Below, one piece after another: positions 24,889 through 32,275 of a stretch of DNA of 64,000 nucleotides. The DNA lies in the NCBI RefSeq assembly GCF_003477885.1, contig NZ_QUEE01000010.1, positions 156,556-220,555 on the forward strand. The letters are read 5' to 3'. The stretch comes from Lachnotalea sp. AF33-28. Lineage in GTDB: Bacteria > Bacillota > Clostridia > Lachnospirales > Lachnospiraceae. Numbering within the stretch: position 1 is the first letter of the stretch; the number at the start of each line of letters is the position of its first letter. The translations under genes and the position numbers were made by a program. A model generated the notes under the pieces. That model made no database searches and was not told where the DNA came from. It was given only the letters and a program-made list of their open reading frames with translations.

Positions 24889-26175
24889 ATGACACAATTA
24901 CAGACAATAGGAAATGAGAAGAGAAATAAAACAATTATCGCAGGGGCAATGATGGGCAGCGCACGGGATTTTGATAAATCCATGAAAGAACTGGAAAATC
25001 TGGCAGAGGCCTGCGAGATGGAAGTGATCGCCAGTGTCAGTCAGAATCTGGCTTCTGTCAATCCTGCCTATTATATCGGCAGCGGCAAGGTGACTGAAAT
25101 TAAGGAAATGGCGGAGCAGTTGGGAGCGGACAGCGTGGTGTTTAATAATGACTTAAGCCCGTCCCAGCTGACGAACCTGCAGAAAGCGCTGGATCTGGAG
25201 GTGCTGGACCGCACCAACCTGATTCTGGAGATATTTTCGCGCAGAGCGAAAACAAGGGAGGCCAAACTGCAGGTGGAAGCCGCGAACCTCCAGTATATCC
25301 TGCCAAGGCTTGCCGGAATGCGCAGCAATCTGAACCGGCAGGGAGGTACCAGCGGCAGCCTAAGCAACAGAGGCGCAGGTGAGAAGAAGCTGGAGCTGGA
25401 CAGGAGAAAAATCGAAAGCCGGATCGGTGAGCTGGAAAAAGAGCTGGAAGCTGTGCAGAAGGACAGGGAAACACAGCGGAAAAGGAGAAGCCGTTCAGCC
25501 CTGCCGCAGATCGCGCTGGTGGGCTATACAAACGCGGGCAAATCATCCCTGATGAATAAGATGGTGGAGGTATATCAGAAGGAAGAGGATAAAATGGTGG
25601 AGGCAAAGGATATGCTGTTTGCCACGCTGGATACAACGGTGAGAAAGATCACGCCGGGGGATAATAAAGATTTCCTGCTGTCAGACACGGTGGGCTTCAT
25701 CAGCCGGCTGCCCCATTCTCTGGTCAAGGCATTCCGCTCCACGCTGGATGAAGTGCGCTATGCGGATCTGCTGCTTGAGGTGGTGGATTTTTCAGACGAA
25801 CAGTATAAAGAGCATATGGAGGTTACCGCCAATACCTTAAAAGAGCTGGGAGCGGAGGCGGTTCCCCGCCTGTATGTTATGAATAAAGCCGATCTGGTGA
25901 TGGATGAGACAAAGCTGCCGAAAGTGGTGGGGGATAAGATTTATATGTCGGCTAAAACCGGAGCAGGGCTTACCAAACTGCTGGAAATGATTCACGGCAA
26001 AGTCTTTGCCGACTATAAAGTCTGCGAATTTTTGGTGCCGTACGAGGACGGGAGTGCTGTATCTTACTTAAACGGAAGTGCCAGGGTTCTAAAACAGGAG
26101 TATCTGCCGGAAGGGGTCAGGATACTGGCAGAGTGCCGGCAGTATGACGCAGAAAGGTATGAATGCTACCGGTAA
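24889..26175 (+). CDS. hflX: GTPase HflX
   Basis: 428 residues. The N-terminal HflX domain contains the characteristic YYIGSGKV and VVFNNDLSPSQ, then a coiled-coil segment with LPRLAGM and the GGTSGSLSNRGAGE loop. The G domain has G1 GYTNAGKSSL (about 211), G3 DTVGFISRLPHSLV and G4 NKAD. HflX splits stalled or stressed ribosomes; some Firmicute relatives (HflXr) give macrolide and lincosamide resistance. AGGAG lies 8 bp before ATG. The long leader with two RLR-containing small frames suggests antibiotic-responsive control. It ends 5 bp from the convergent AraC gene. Confidence 0.95.
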   Translation: MTQLQTIGNEKRNKTIIAGAMMGSARDFDKSMKELENLAEACEMEVIASVSQNLASVNPAYYIGSGKVTEIKEMAEQLGADSVVFNNDLSPSQLTNLQKALDLEVLDRTNLILEIFSRRAKTREAKLQVEAANLQYILPRLAGMRSNLNRQGGTSGSLSNRGAGEKKLELDRRKIESRIGELEKELEAVQKDRETQRKRRSRSALPQIALVGYTNAGKSSLMNKMVEVYQKEEDKMVEAKDMLFATLDTTVRKITPGDNKDFLLSDTVGFISRLPHSLVKAFRSTLDEVRYADLLLEVVDFSDEQYKEHMEVTANTLKELGAEAVPRLYVMNKADLVMDETKLPKVVGDKIYMSAKTGAGLTKLLEMIHGKVFADYKVCEFLVPYEDGSAVSYLNGSARVLKQEYLPEGVRILAECRQYDAERYECYR

Positions 26176-26179
26176 CCTG

Positions 26180-27013
26180 CTACCCTAAGCTCTGCTTATC
26201 CTCTGCCGGGCTGCATCCGATCACCTTTTTATAAGCTCTGTAAAAGGAGGAATAATCCCCGAAGCCCGACGCTATGGCCGCATCTGCGGCTGTCTGCCCG
26301 TTTCGTATTATCTGACGGGCCATGATGACGCGTTTATTGATGATATAATCCATGACCGTCGTGCCGGTGGCCCTTTTAAATGCCCGGTTCATATAGTATT
26401 TGCTGATATAGAAACGTCTGGAGAGGCCGTCTAGCGTAATCGGGTCCGTCAGGTGATCGTTGAGATAGCTCAAGATATCTGTAATCGCTTCCGGGGCGCT
26501 GCTGGATACCTGGGTTGGGCTTAAAGTCTGACACATCAGGGAAACCTGAGCCAGCAGCGCTTCCAGATAAATCGGATAGTACTGTTCCCGCAGCGCGGCG
26601 GGCTGCTTCTGCGACTGGATCAGGCGGTCCAGGCAGTCATAGAGACCGAACTGTTCGGTATGCTCATAAAAAACTTCCTTCGGGGAGTTTTTTTTACTCC
26701 CGGGGAAAGAAGACAGCAGAAAGGCCCGCCGTTCGGCGGACAGAGCTTCCGGTGCAAATTGAATCACGCAGCGGACATAGGGCGCATCCGAATTTACACG
26801 GACGCCGTGAAACGCGTAGGGGGAAAGCAGGAGCAGGCTGTGGGGAGTCAGCCGGTATTCGGTGCCTTCCACGAGATAGTCGGCGTCCCCGCCCACGAAA
26901 TAGTAAAGCTCGTAAAATGTATGATAATGGATTTCATACTCAGAGGAACGGTAGTGGCTGACGGAAAAACGGATGGATTGGGGATCGGGGATCAGAAAAG
27001 AATCTGCTGCCAT
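26180..27013 (-). CDS. AraC-family transcriptional regulator
   Basis: 277 residues: N-terminal cupin sensor (about 15-110; YEIHYHTFYELYYFVGG, PYAFHGVRV) and C-terminal double helix-turn-helix (about 175-275; FYISKYYMNRAFKRATGTTVMDY, SGFGDYSSFYRAYKKVIGCSPAE). Divergent from the isomerase/dehydrogenase cluster starting at 27209 and probably its activator. AGGAG precedes ATG. A pair of direct repeats in the divergent gap may be its binding sites. Confidence 0.92.
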   Translation of the reverse strand: MAADSFLIPDPQSIRFSVSHYRSSEYEIHYHTFYELYYFVGGDADYLVEGTEYRLTPHSLLLLSPYAFHGVRVNSDAPYVRCVIQFAPEALSAERRAFLLSSFPGSKKNSPKEVFYEHTEQFGLYDCLDRLIQSQKQPAALREQYYPIYLEALLAQVSLMCQTLSPTQVSSSAPEAITDILSYLNDHLTDPITLDGLSRRFYISKYYMNRAFKRATGTTVMDYIINKRVIMARQIIRNGQTAADAAIASGFGDYSSFYRAYKKVIGCSPAEDKQSLG

Positions 27014-27067
27014 AATGTGCTCCTGTTGGTAGTATTTTAATAAGAGTATAAAATGTCAGGGCTATAT

Positions 27068-27108
27068 TTGCAATACTTATTTTGCGTTTCGCAATCCTAT
27101 TTTCCGCA
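27068..27108 (+). promoter_or_regulatory. Candidate AraC-type operator (direct repeats)
   Basis: Two similar boxes, GCAATACTTATTTTGCG (from 27070) and GCAATCCTATTTTCCG (from 27091), are spaced 21 bp start to start, about two helical turns. A TATGAT -10 candidate follows at 27118-27123 without a good -35, as expected for an activator-dependent promoter. Confidence 0.5.
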
Positions 27109-27208
27109 GGAATGGAGTATGATTGGAACAACGGCACCGCCGCTGCATTATATTCGCAGCGCCGGCGGGAAAATTAATTGGATTGGGAAGGCTTGGGAGG
27201 CATAAATT

Positions 27209-27967
27209 ATGAAAATTGGTGCGCAGCTTTATACGGTAAGACTCTACACACAGACAGTGTCCGACTTTGCATGTACGGTAAAAAAGATTGCAGATATGGG
27301 CTACTCCTATGTCCAACTCTCGGCAGTTGGAAGCGCGGTTACGCCGCAGGCAGCGCGGGAAATCTGTGATGAGGCGGGCCTAGGGATTGTTCTTACACAC
27401 AGTGACGTCAACCGGATTTTAAACGATACGGACCGGCTGATCGAGGAGCACCGGATGATGGGATGCCGCTATATCGGGCTTGGCAGTATGCCGGATAAAT
27501 ACCGCAGCGAGGCATGGATCTCACATTTCATTGAGGATTTCAGAGAACCGGCCAGAAAGATCAAAGAAGCGGGCATGCTGCTTATGTATCACAACCATGA
27601 TTTTGAATTCGAGAAGGTGAATGGAAAATACCTGATGGATTATCTTCTGGAGGGCTTTGCACCGGATGAGATGGGGATTACGCTGGATACCTACTGGGTA
27701 CAGACAGCGGGCGGCGATGTATGCCGGTGGATAGTAAAGTGCAAAGACAGGATTCCCTGCGTGCATTTAAAAGACCGGGGCATGGTACGCAGAGAAGCGG
27801 TGATGGCGCCGGTGATGGAAGGCAATATGAATTTTGAGGCCATTATGGATGCACTGGAGAATAGCTGCTGTGAATACGCGCTGGTGGAGCAGGATACCTG
27901 TCAGGAATCGCCCTTTATATGCCTGAGAAAGAGCTATGATAATCTGAAAAAACTTGGATATGAGTAA
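27209..27967 (+). CDS. Sugar phosphate isomerase/epimerase-like TIM barrel
   Basis: 252 residues of the xylose isomerase-like AP endonuclease 2 fold (MKIGAQLYTVR, MLLMYHNHDFEF, GITLDTYWVQTAGGDV, CVHLKDRG, ALVEQD). The Glu/Asp/His residues of these blocks form the metal site. Family members isomerise or epimerise keto-sugars and inositol derivatives; relatives also cleave oxidised C-glycosides. It heads the cluster divergent from AraC and is followed by two Gfo/Idh dehydrogenases and another barrel. Confidence 0.9.
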   Translation: MKIGAQLYTVRLYTQTVSDFACTVKKIADMGYSYVQLSAVGSAVTPQAAREICDEAGLGIVLTHSDVNRILNDTDRLIEEHRMMGCRYIGLGSMPDKYRSEAWISHFIEDFREPARKIKEAGMLLMYHNHDFEFEKVNGKYLMDYLLEGFAPDEMGITLDTYWVQTAGGDVCRWIVKCKDRIPCVHLKDRGMVRREAVMAPVMEGNMNFEAIMDALENSCCEYALVEQDTCQESPFICLRKSYDNLKKLGYE

Positions 27968-27971
27968 TATC

Positions 27972-28020
27972 GGAAGCACACTGAAGTGTGCGTAGGTCAT
28001 CAACCTGCGGTTGGTGACAT
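27972..28020 (+). repeat. Double-hairpin intergenic repeat, copy 2
   Basis: GCACACT-GA-AGTGTGC then GTCATCAACC-TGC-GGTTGGTGAC, both hairpins perfect or nearly so. It is followed after 7 bp by copy 3. Confidence 0.88.
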
Positions 28021-28027
28021 GAAAAGA

Positions 28028-28076
28028 GGAAGCACACTGAAGTGTGCGCAAGTCATCAACCTGCGGTTGGTGACAT
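28028..28076 (+). repeat. Double-hairpin intergenic repeat, copy 3
   Basis: Nearly identical to copy 2, in the same orientation, forming a tandem pair between the TIM-barrel gene and the next dehydrogenase gene. Confidence 0.88.
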
Positions 28077-28091
28077 GAGTGGAGGATGGAT

Positions 28092-29255
28092 ATGGATAAA
28101 GTCAGAGTGGGAATTATTGGTATAGGAAATATGGGAAGCAGCCACAGCACGCGCATTGCCAACGGAGAGGTGCCGGATATGACGCTGGCGGCGGTGGCGG
28201 ATTTAAAGGCTTCCAGGAGAGAATGGGCCAGGGAAAATCTGCCGGAAGGCACCAGGATCTTTGAATCCGCTGAGGAACTACTGGAATATGACGGCATCGA
28301 TGCGGTCATCGTTTCAACCCCGCACTATGATCACCCCAGGCTGGTGATCTCTGCTTTAAGAAAGGGGCTCCACGCCATGTGCGAAAAGCCCGCGGGAGTG
28401 TATACAAAGCAGGTGCGGGAGATGAATGAGGAGGCCATGAAGCATAACCTGGTCTTCGGCATGATGTTTAATCAGAGAACCAACCATATCTACCGCAAGA
28501 TGCATGAACTGGTGACCGGCGGGACATACGGAAACATCAAGCGGGTAAACTGGATTGTGACGGACTGGTACCGCTCCCAGGCGTATTACGATTCCGGTGA
28601 CTGGAGAGCCACCTGGGACGGAGAAGGGGGAGGTGTGCTGTTAAACCAGTGCCCCCATAACCTGGATTTAATCCAGTGGATCTGCGGCATGCCCTCCAGA
28701 GTGCAGGCGTTCTGCCATGAGGGCAAATGGCATAATATCGAGGTGGAAGACGATGTGACCGCTTATCTGGAATATCCGGGGGGAGCTACCGGAGTCTTCA
28801 TCACATCCACCGCGGACGCGCCCGGAACAAACCGTTTTGAAGTGGATCTGGAACGGGCGAAGATCGTATGCGAGAACGACCGTATAGAGGTCTATGAGCT
28901 GGATCAGAGTGAACGGGAATTCTGCTTCACGACGAAAGAGGGTTTTGCAAAGCCAAGGGGCAGATTTTCGGAAATTGTGACCGACGGAGAGAATCCACAG
29001 CATAACGGCGTACTTGCAGCCTTTGCCGGCGCAATCCTTAGAGGAACTCCCCTGGTGGCGGACGGCAGAGAGGGCATTCATGGGCTGACGCTGTCTAACG
29101 CCATGCATCTGTCCAGCTGGCTTGGGCGGCCGGTGGAGATTCCGTTTGATGAGGACCTGTTTTTACAGGAACTTAATAAACGCAGAGCGAAATCCAAAGC
29201 GAAAGAAAATGTTCTTGAGGCCACGTTTGAAACGGAAGGCAGCTACGGCGCATAA
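28092..29255 (+). CDS. Gfo/Idh/MocA-family oxidoreductase
   Basis: 387 residues. Rossmann start VGIIGIGNMGSSHSTRI, catalytic motif CEKPAGV, C-terminal GGGVLLNQCPHNLDLIQWICG with the active-site His. ATG 28092 was chosen because GGAGG lies 6 bp upstream; ATG 28086 would abut that site. Related closely to the gene downstream (both have the TEGGG/GEGGGVLLNQ type block), suggesting successive steps on one sugar or inositol substrate. Confidence 0.92.
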   Translation: MDKVRVGIIGIGNMGSSHSTRIANGEVPDMTLAAVADLKASRREWARENLPEGTRIFESAEELLEYDGIDAVIVSTPHYDHPRLVISALRKGLHAMCEKPAGVYTKQVREMNEEAMKHNLVFGMMFNQRTNHIYRKMHELVTGGTYGNIKRVNWIVTDWYRSQAYYDSGDWRATWDGEGGGVLLNQCPHNLDLIQWICGMPSRVQAFCHEGKWHNIEVEDDVTAYLEYPGGATGVFITSTADAPGTNRFEVDLERAKIVCENDRIEVYELDQSEREFCFTTKEGFAKPRGRFSEIVTDGENPQHNGVLAAFAGAILRGTPLVADGREGIHGLTLSNAMHLSSWLGRPVEIPFDEDLFLQELNKRRAKSKAKENVLEATFETEGSYGA

Positions 29256-29280
29256 GGCCGGGGAGGAAGGAACAACAGCT

Positions 29281-30297
29281 ATGAAGAGTGCGATTGTTGG
29301 ATGCGGGAGCATCGCTAAGGTGCATGCGGGCTGCATATCCAGGCTGGAGCCGGCGGAATTATCCGCAGTGGCAGACTGCGTGCCCGAACAGGCGGATAAG
29401 ATGGCGTCCGAGTATGGGGTAAAACCGTATTATGATCTGGAAACCATGCTGGATCAGGAAGAGATCGATGTGCTGCATATCTGCACGCCTCATTATCTTC
29501 ATGTGCCGATGGCGGCAGCCGCGCTGAAGCGTGGAATTCATGTATTTATGGAAAAGCCTCCGGTGATCGATAACGGGCAGTGGGAGCAGCTTAAGCAGTC
29601 GGTAGAGGAAGCGGCGGGCGGCGCCCGTCTGGGAATCTGTTTCCAGAACCGCTTTAACAATAGCGTCTGCTATGTAAAGGAACAGCTGGAGAAGGGGACT
29701 TACGGCAGGATCCTTTGTGCCAGAGGACTGGTGAACTGGCATCGGGATGAAGCATATTACCGGAACAGCTCCTGGAGGGGGCGCTGGGAGACGGAGGGCG
29801 GCGGAGCGCTGATCAACCAGTCCGTACATACGCTGGATCTTCTGCAGTACTTTATCGGTGAGAAGCCTTTGAGCATGGATGCAGTCATGGATAATCAGCA
29901 CCTGAAGGGCATCATAGAGGTGGAGGACACGATGGCGGCGACGATTGTATATCCCGATGCGGCGGCGAGCTTTTATGTGACCACCGGTTACGGGGCGGAT
30001 CTGCCCCCGCTTGTGGAGCTGGAATGTGAGAAGGCGCGGGTCAGGATAGAGGAAGAGACTGTGACCGTCCGAATGAGGGACGGCGGCAGGCTGGAACAGG
30101 ATTTTAACGATGATGGGCGGCTCGGCAAAAGTTATTGGGGGGCAGGACATATGAAATGCATCCGAACCTTTTATGAATGCATGGAAAGCGGAAAGCCTTT
30201 TCCCATGGAGCTTAACGCGATGGAGCACACGGTCTGGCTCATGCTGAAAGCCTATGAGACGGCGAAGAGCAAATACAACGGTGAAGGAAGGGATTAA
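29281..30297 (+). CDS. Gfo/Idh/MocA-family oxidoreductase
   Basis: 338 residues. Start SAIVGCGSIAKVHAG, catalytic motif FMEKPPV, C-terminal WETEGGGALINQSVHTLDLLQYFIG. ATG 29281 has GAGGAAGGAA upstream; longer in-frame starts overlap the previous gene. Its stop is directly followed by the ATG of the next barrel gene, so they are cotranslated. Substrate not determined. Confidence 0.92.
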   Translation: MKSAIVGCGSIAKVHAGCISRLEPAELSAVADCVPEQADKMASEYGVKPYYDLETMLDQEEIDVLHICTPHYLHVPMAAAALKRGIHVFMEKPPVIDNGQWEQLKQSVEEAAGGARLGICFQNRFNNSVCYVKEQLEKGTYGRILCARGLVNWHRDEAYYRNSSWRGRWETEGGGALINQSVHTLDLLQYFIGEKPLSMDAVMDNQHLKGIIEVEDTMAATIVYPDAAASFYVTTGYGADLPPLVELECEKARVRIEEETVTVRMRDGGRLEQDFNDDGRLGKSYWGAGHMKCIRTFYECMESGKPFPMELNAMEHTVWLMLKAYETAKSKYNGEGRD

Positions 30298-31146
30298 ATG
30301 ATGTTAAGAGACTGCCTTATTTCAGGTTTTGCGGACGAGATCAACCGGGATTTCGATGTTCAGCTAAAAACGCTGCAGGAATTGGGACAGAAATACATAG
30401 AGCTGCGCGCGGCGGACGGCATCGGCGTGGCGGATATGACTACGGAGCAGGCAAAAGGCTTTCATGACCGGATGAGCGCGGCGGGCATCCGGGTTTCAGC
30501 CATCGGCTCCCCAATCGGAAAGATTGGTATCACGGATGATTTTGAGCCGCATTTTGAGAAATTCCGCCATGTGGTGGAGCTGGCGAAGTTGTTTGATACA
30601 CAGAATATCCGTATGTTCAGCTTTTACATTCCGCAGGGGGAAAGACCGGAGGATTACCGTGAGGAAGTGATCCGGCGGCTGGCGCGGATGAAGGAATATG
30701 CCGAAGAACATCAGGTTATCCTGTTTCATGAGAATGAAAAGGGAATCTACGGCGACAACGCAAAACGCTGCCTGGAGCTGTTTGAGGCACTGGCGGGAGA
30801 GCATTTCCGGTGTATTTTTGATTTCGCCAACTTTGTACAGTGCAAGCAGGATACGCTTGAGGCCTACAGGATGCTGGAACCCTATATCGCCTATGTTCAC
30901 GTGAAGGACGCATTGATGGCCGACGGCGAAGTGGTGGTGGCCGGAGAGGGCGACGGCCATGTGGCGGAGATTTTCGGACTGCTGGAGAAAAAGCAGTTTC
31001 AGGGATTTTTAAGTCTGGAGCCTCATCTGACCAATTTTAGCGGTCTGGAGACGCTGGAGGCATCCGTGCGCAGGAAAAAGGAGCAGGACGGAATCGATGC
31101 CTATAAAAAGGCTTACGGCGGACTGCAGAAGCTTTTGAACCTTTGA
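30298..31146 (+). CDS. Sugar phosphate isomerase/epimerase-like TIM barrel
   Basis: 282 residues of the xylose isomerase-like fold (ISGFADEINRDFDVQLKTLQELG, VILFHENEKGIYGD, CIFDFANFVQ, YVHVKDAL, LSLEPHL). The Glu, Asp, His and Glu of these blocks make the metal site. It starts immediately after the preceding stop with GAAGGAAGG upstream. It completes an epimerase-dehydrogenase-dehydrogenase-epimerase set. A good promoter for the next transcript overlaps its stop codon. Confidence 0.9.
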   Translation: MMLRDCLISGFADEINRDFDVQLKTLQELGQKYIELRAADGIGVADMTTEQAKGFHDRMSAAGIRVSAIGSPIGKIGITDDFEPHFEKFRHVVELAKLFDTQNIRMFSFYIPQGERPEDYREEVIRRLARMKEYAEEHQVILFHENEKGIYGDNAKRCLELFEALAGEHFRCIFDFANFVQCKQDTLEAYRMLEPYIAYVHVKDALMADGEVVVAGEGDGHVAEIFGLLEKKQFQGFLSLEPHLTNFSGLETLEASVRRKKEQDGIDAYKKAYGGLQKLLNL

Positions 31147-31171
31147 CAAATAAAACTGAATGTTTTATACT
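31143..31171 (+). promoter_or_regulatory. Promoter of the recombinase leader
   Basis: TTGACA, exactly 17 bp, TATACT: near consensus. It overlaps the stop codon of the preceding gene and starts a leader of about 260 nt before the recombinase. Confidence 0.8.
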
Positions 31172-31177
31172 TTTAAT

Positions 31178-31436
31178 CGCAGGAGACACCTTACTTTGTA
31201 TTTTACCGGCGGAATATGCCGGTAAAATACAAGGCGGGTGCCTTTTTTATTACATAAGAAAGTTCTCCGAACTCTCCTATGTAATAAAAAACGCTCTGCG
31301 AGGGCCGCACTGCGGCGGGATGGTATTATGTCATTAAAGCGGCCCGCCGCAGGCGGAGAATCCCGCGAGCGGGATTCGGTTTTGTTTCATAGGGTACGGG
31401 ATCTTTTAACAGAGGATTAGGAGGGCAAAGGCTGAA
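31178..31436 (+). promoter_or_regulatory. Structured attenuator-like leader of the recombinase gene
   Basis: Three hairpins in order. First, TTGTATTTTACCGGC (31196-31210) with GCCGGTAAAATACAA (31218-31232), then GCCTTTTTT. Second, TTTTTATTACATA (31244-31256) with TATGTAATAAAAA (31278-31290). Third, GAATCCCG with CGGGATTC (31358-31377) followed by GGTTTTGTTT, a terminator. Stretch 31290-31343 matches the hflX leader. A possible leader frame, TTG 31196 to TAA 31225 (MYFTGGICR), follows an AGGAG but is weak. Confidence 0.6.
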
Positions 31437-32096
31437 ATGCAGGGGAAAATTTACGGGTACATACGTGTATCCAGCACGGACCAGAACGAAGACAGGCAGT
31501 TGATCGCGATGCGGAGCAAAGCGGTGCCGGAGAGGGGAATCTATATGGACAAACAGAGCGGCAGCAATTTTGAACGGCCACAATATAAAAAGCTGGTCAG
31601 AAGGCTCCAGCGCGGGGATCTGCTCTATGTGACGAGCATAGACAGGCTGGGCCGCAATTATAAGGAGATACAGAAGCAGTGGTGCATCCTGACAGGTGAT
31701 ATCGGGGTAGATATCTGCGTGATCGATATGCCGCTTCTGGACACCCGGAGGGGGAAAGACCTGATGGGAACATTTATAGCGGATCTCGTGCTGCAGATCC
31801 TGTCCTTTGTTGCGCAGAACGAGAGGGAAAATATCCGGCAGAGGCAGTCGGAAGGCATCGCGGCGGCAAAAGCCAGGGGCGTACGGTTCGGAAGGCCGCG
31901 GCTTTCCCTGCCCGGATGTTTTCCGGAAATGGTTTCCGCCTGGGAGAATGGACGGATCGGTCTGGACGAAGTCCTGAAAAGATGCAATACGAGCGAAGCC
32001 ACCTTTTACCGGAGACTGCGGGAATACCGGCGGGCAAACCGAAGGGAAAGGCGGTTCTATCATAAATCCCGGTCTTTAGCAGCAGAAGAATCATAA
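31437..32096 (+). CDS. Serine site-specific recombinase (resolvase/invertase family)
   Basis: 219 residues. The catalytic domain starts YGYIRVSSTDQNEDRQ with the nucleophilic Ser at about 12, followed by VTSIDRLGRNYKEI and the ENIRQRQSEGIAAAKARGVRFGRP linker to a C-terminal helix-turn-helix. Resolvases exchange DNA strands at short sites, commonly on mobile elements. No transposon ends or partner genes are visible beside it, so it may be a lone element remnant or a chromosomal inverting enzyme. Its leader resembles an attenuator. Confidence 0.93.
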   Translation: MQGKIYGYIRVSSTDQNEDRQLIAMRSKAVPERGIYMDKQSGSNFERPQYKKLVRRLQRGDLLYVTSIDRLGRNYKEIQKQWCILTGDIGVDICVIDMPLLDTRRGKDLMGTFIADLVLQILSFVAQNERENIRQRQSEGIAAAKARGVRFGRPRLSLPGCFPEMVSAWENGRIGLDEVLKRCNTSEATFYRRLREYRRANRRERRFYHKSRSLAAEES

Positions 32097-32186
32097 TTCT
32101 GCCCCGCTGTGCGCCGCTTGATCGGTACCTCTGAACGGTGGGCCTGCTCTCTGCGAAAGATCAGCGGATCGCGGATGAAATCACAG

Positions 32187-32214
32187 TTGAAAAGCCGGCA
32201 GCAAAGTTATAAAA
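32187..32214 (+). promoter_or_regulatory. Possible promoter of the secreted-protein gene
   Basis: TTGAAA, 16-bp spacer, TAAAAT, about 60 bp before GTG 32276. Confidence 0.4.
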
Positions 32215-32275
32215 TGGTATTGTACATACAGTGACGGCTGCGGCTGTCTGTTCACCGAAAGAGGGGGAGGGCAGG

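Noticed and set aside
27972..28076. Tandem 49-bp repeats as a CRISPR array
   Set aside because: Only two units with a 7-bp gap, further single copies elsewhere, and each unit has two hairpins; there are no spacers or cas genes.
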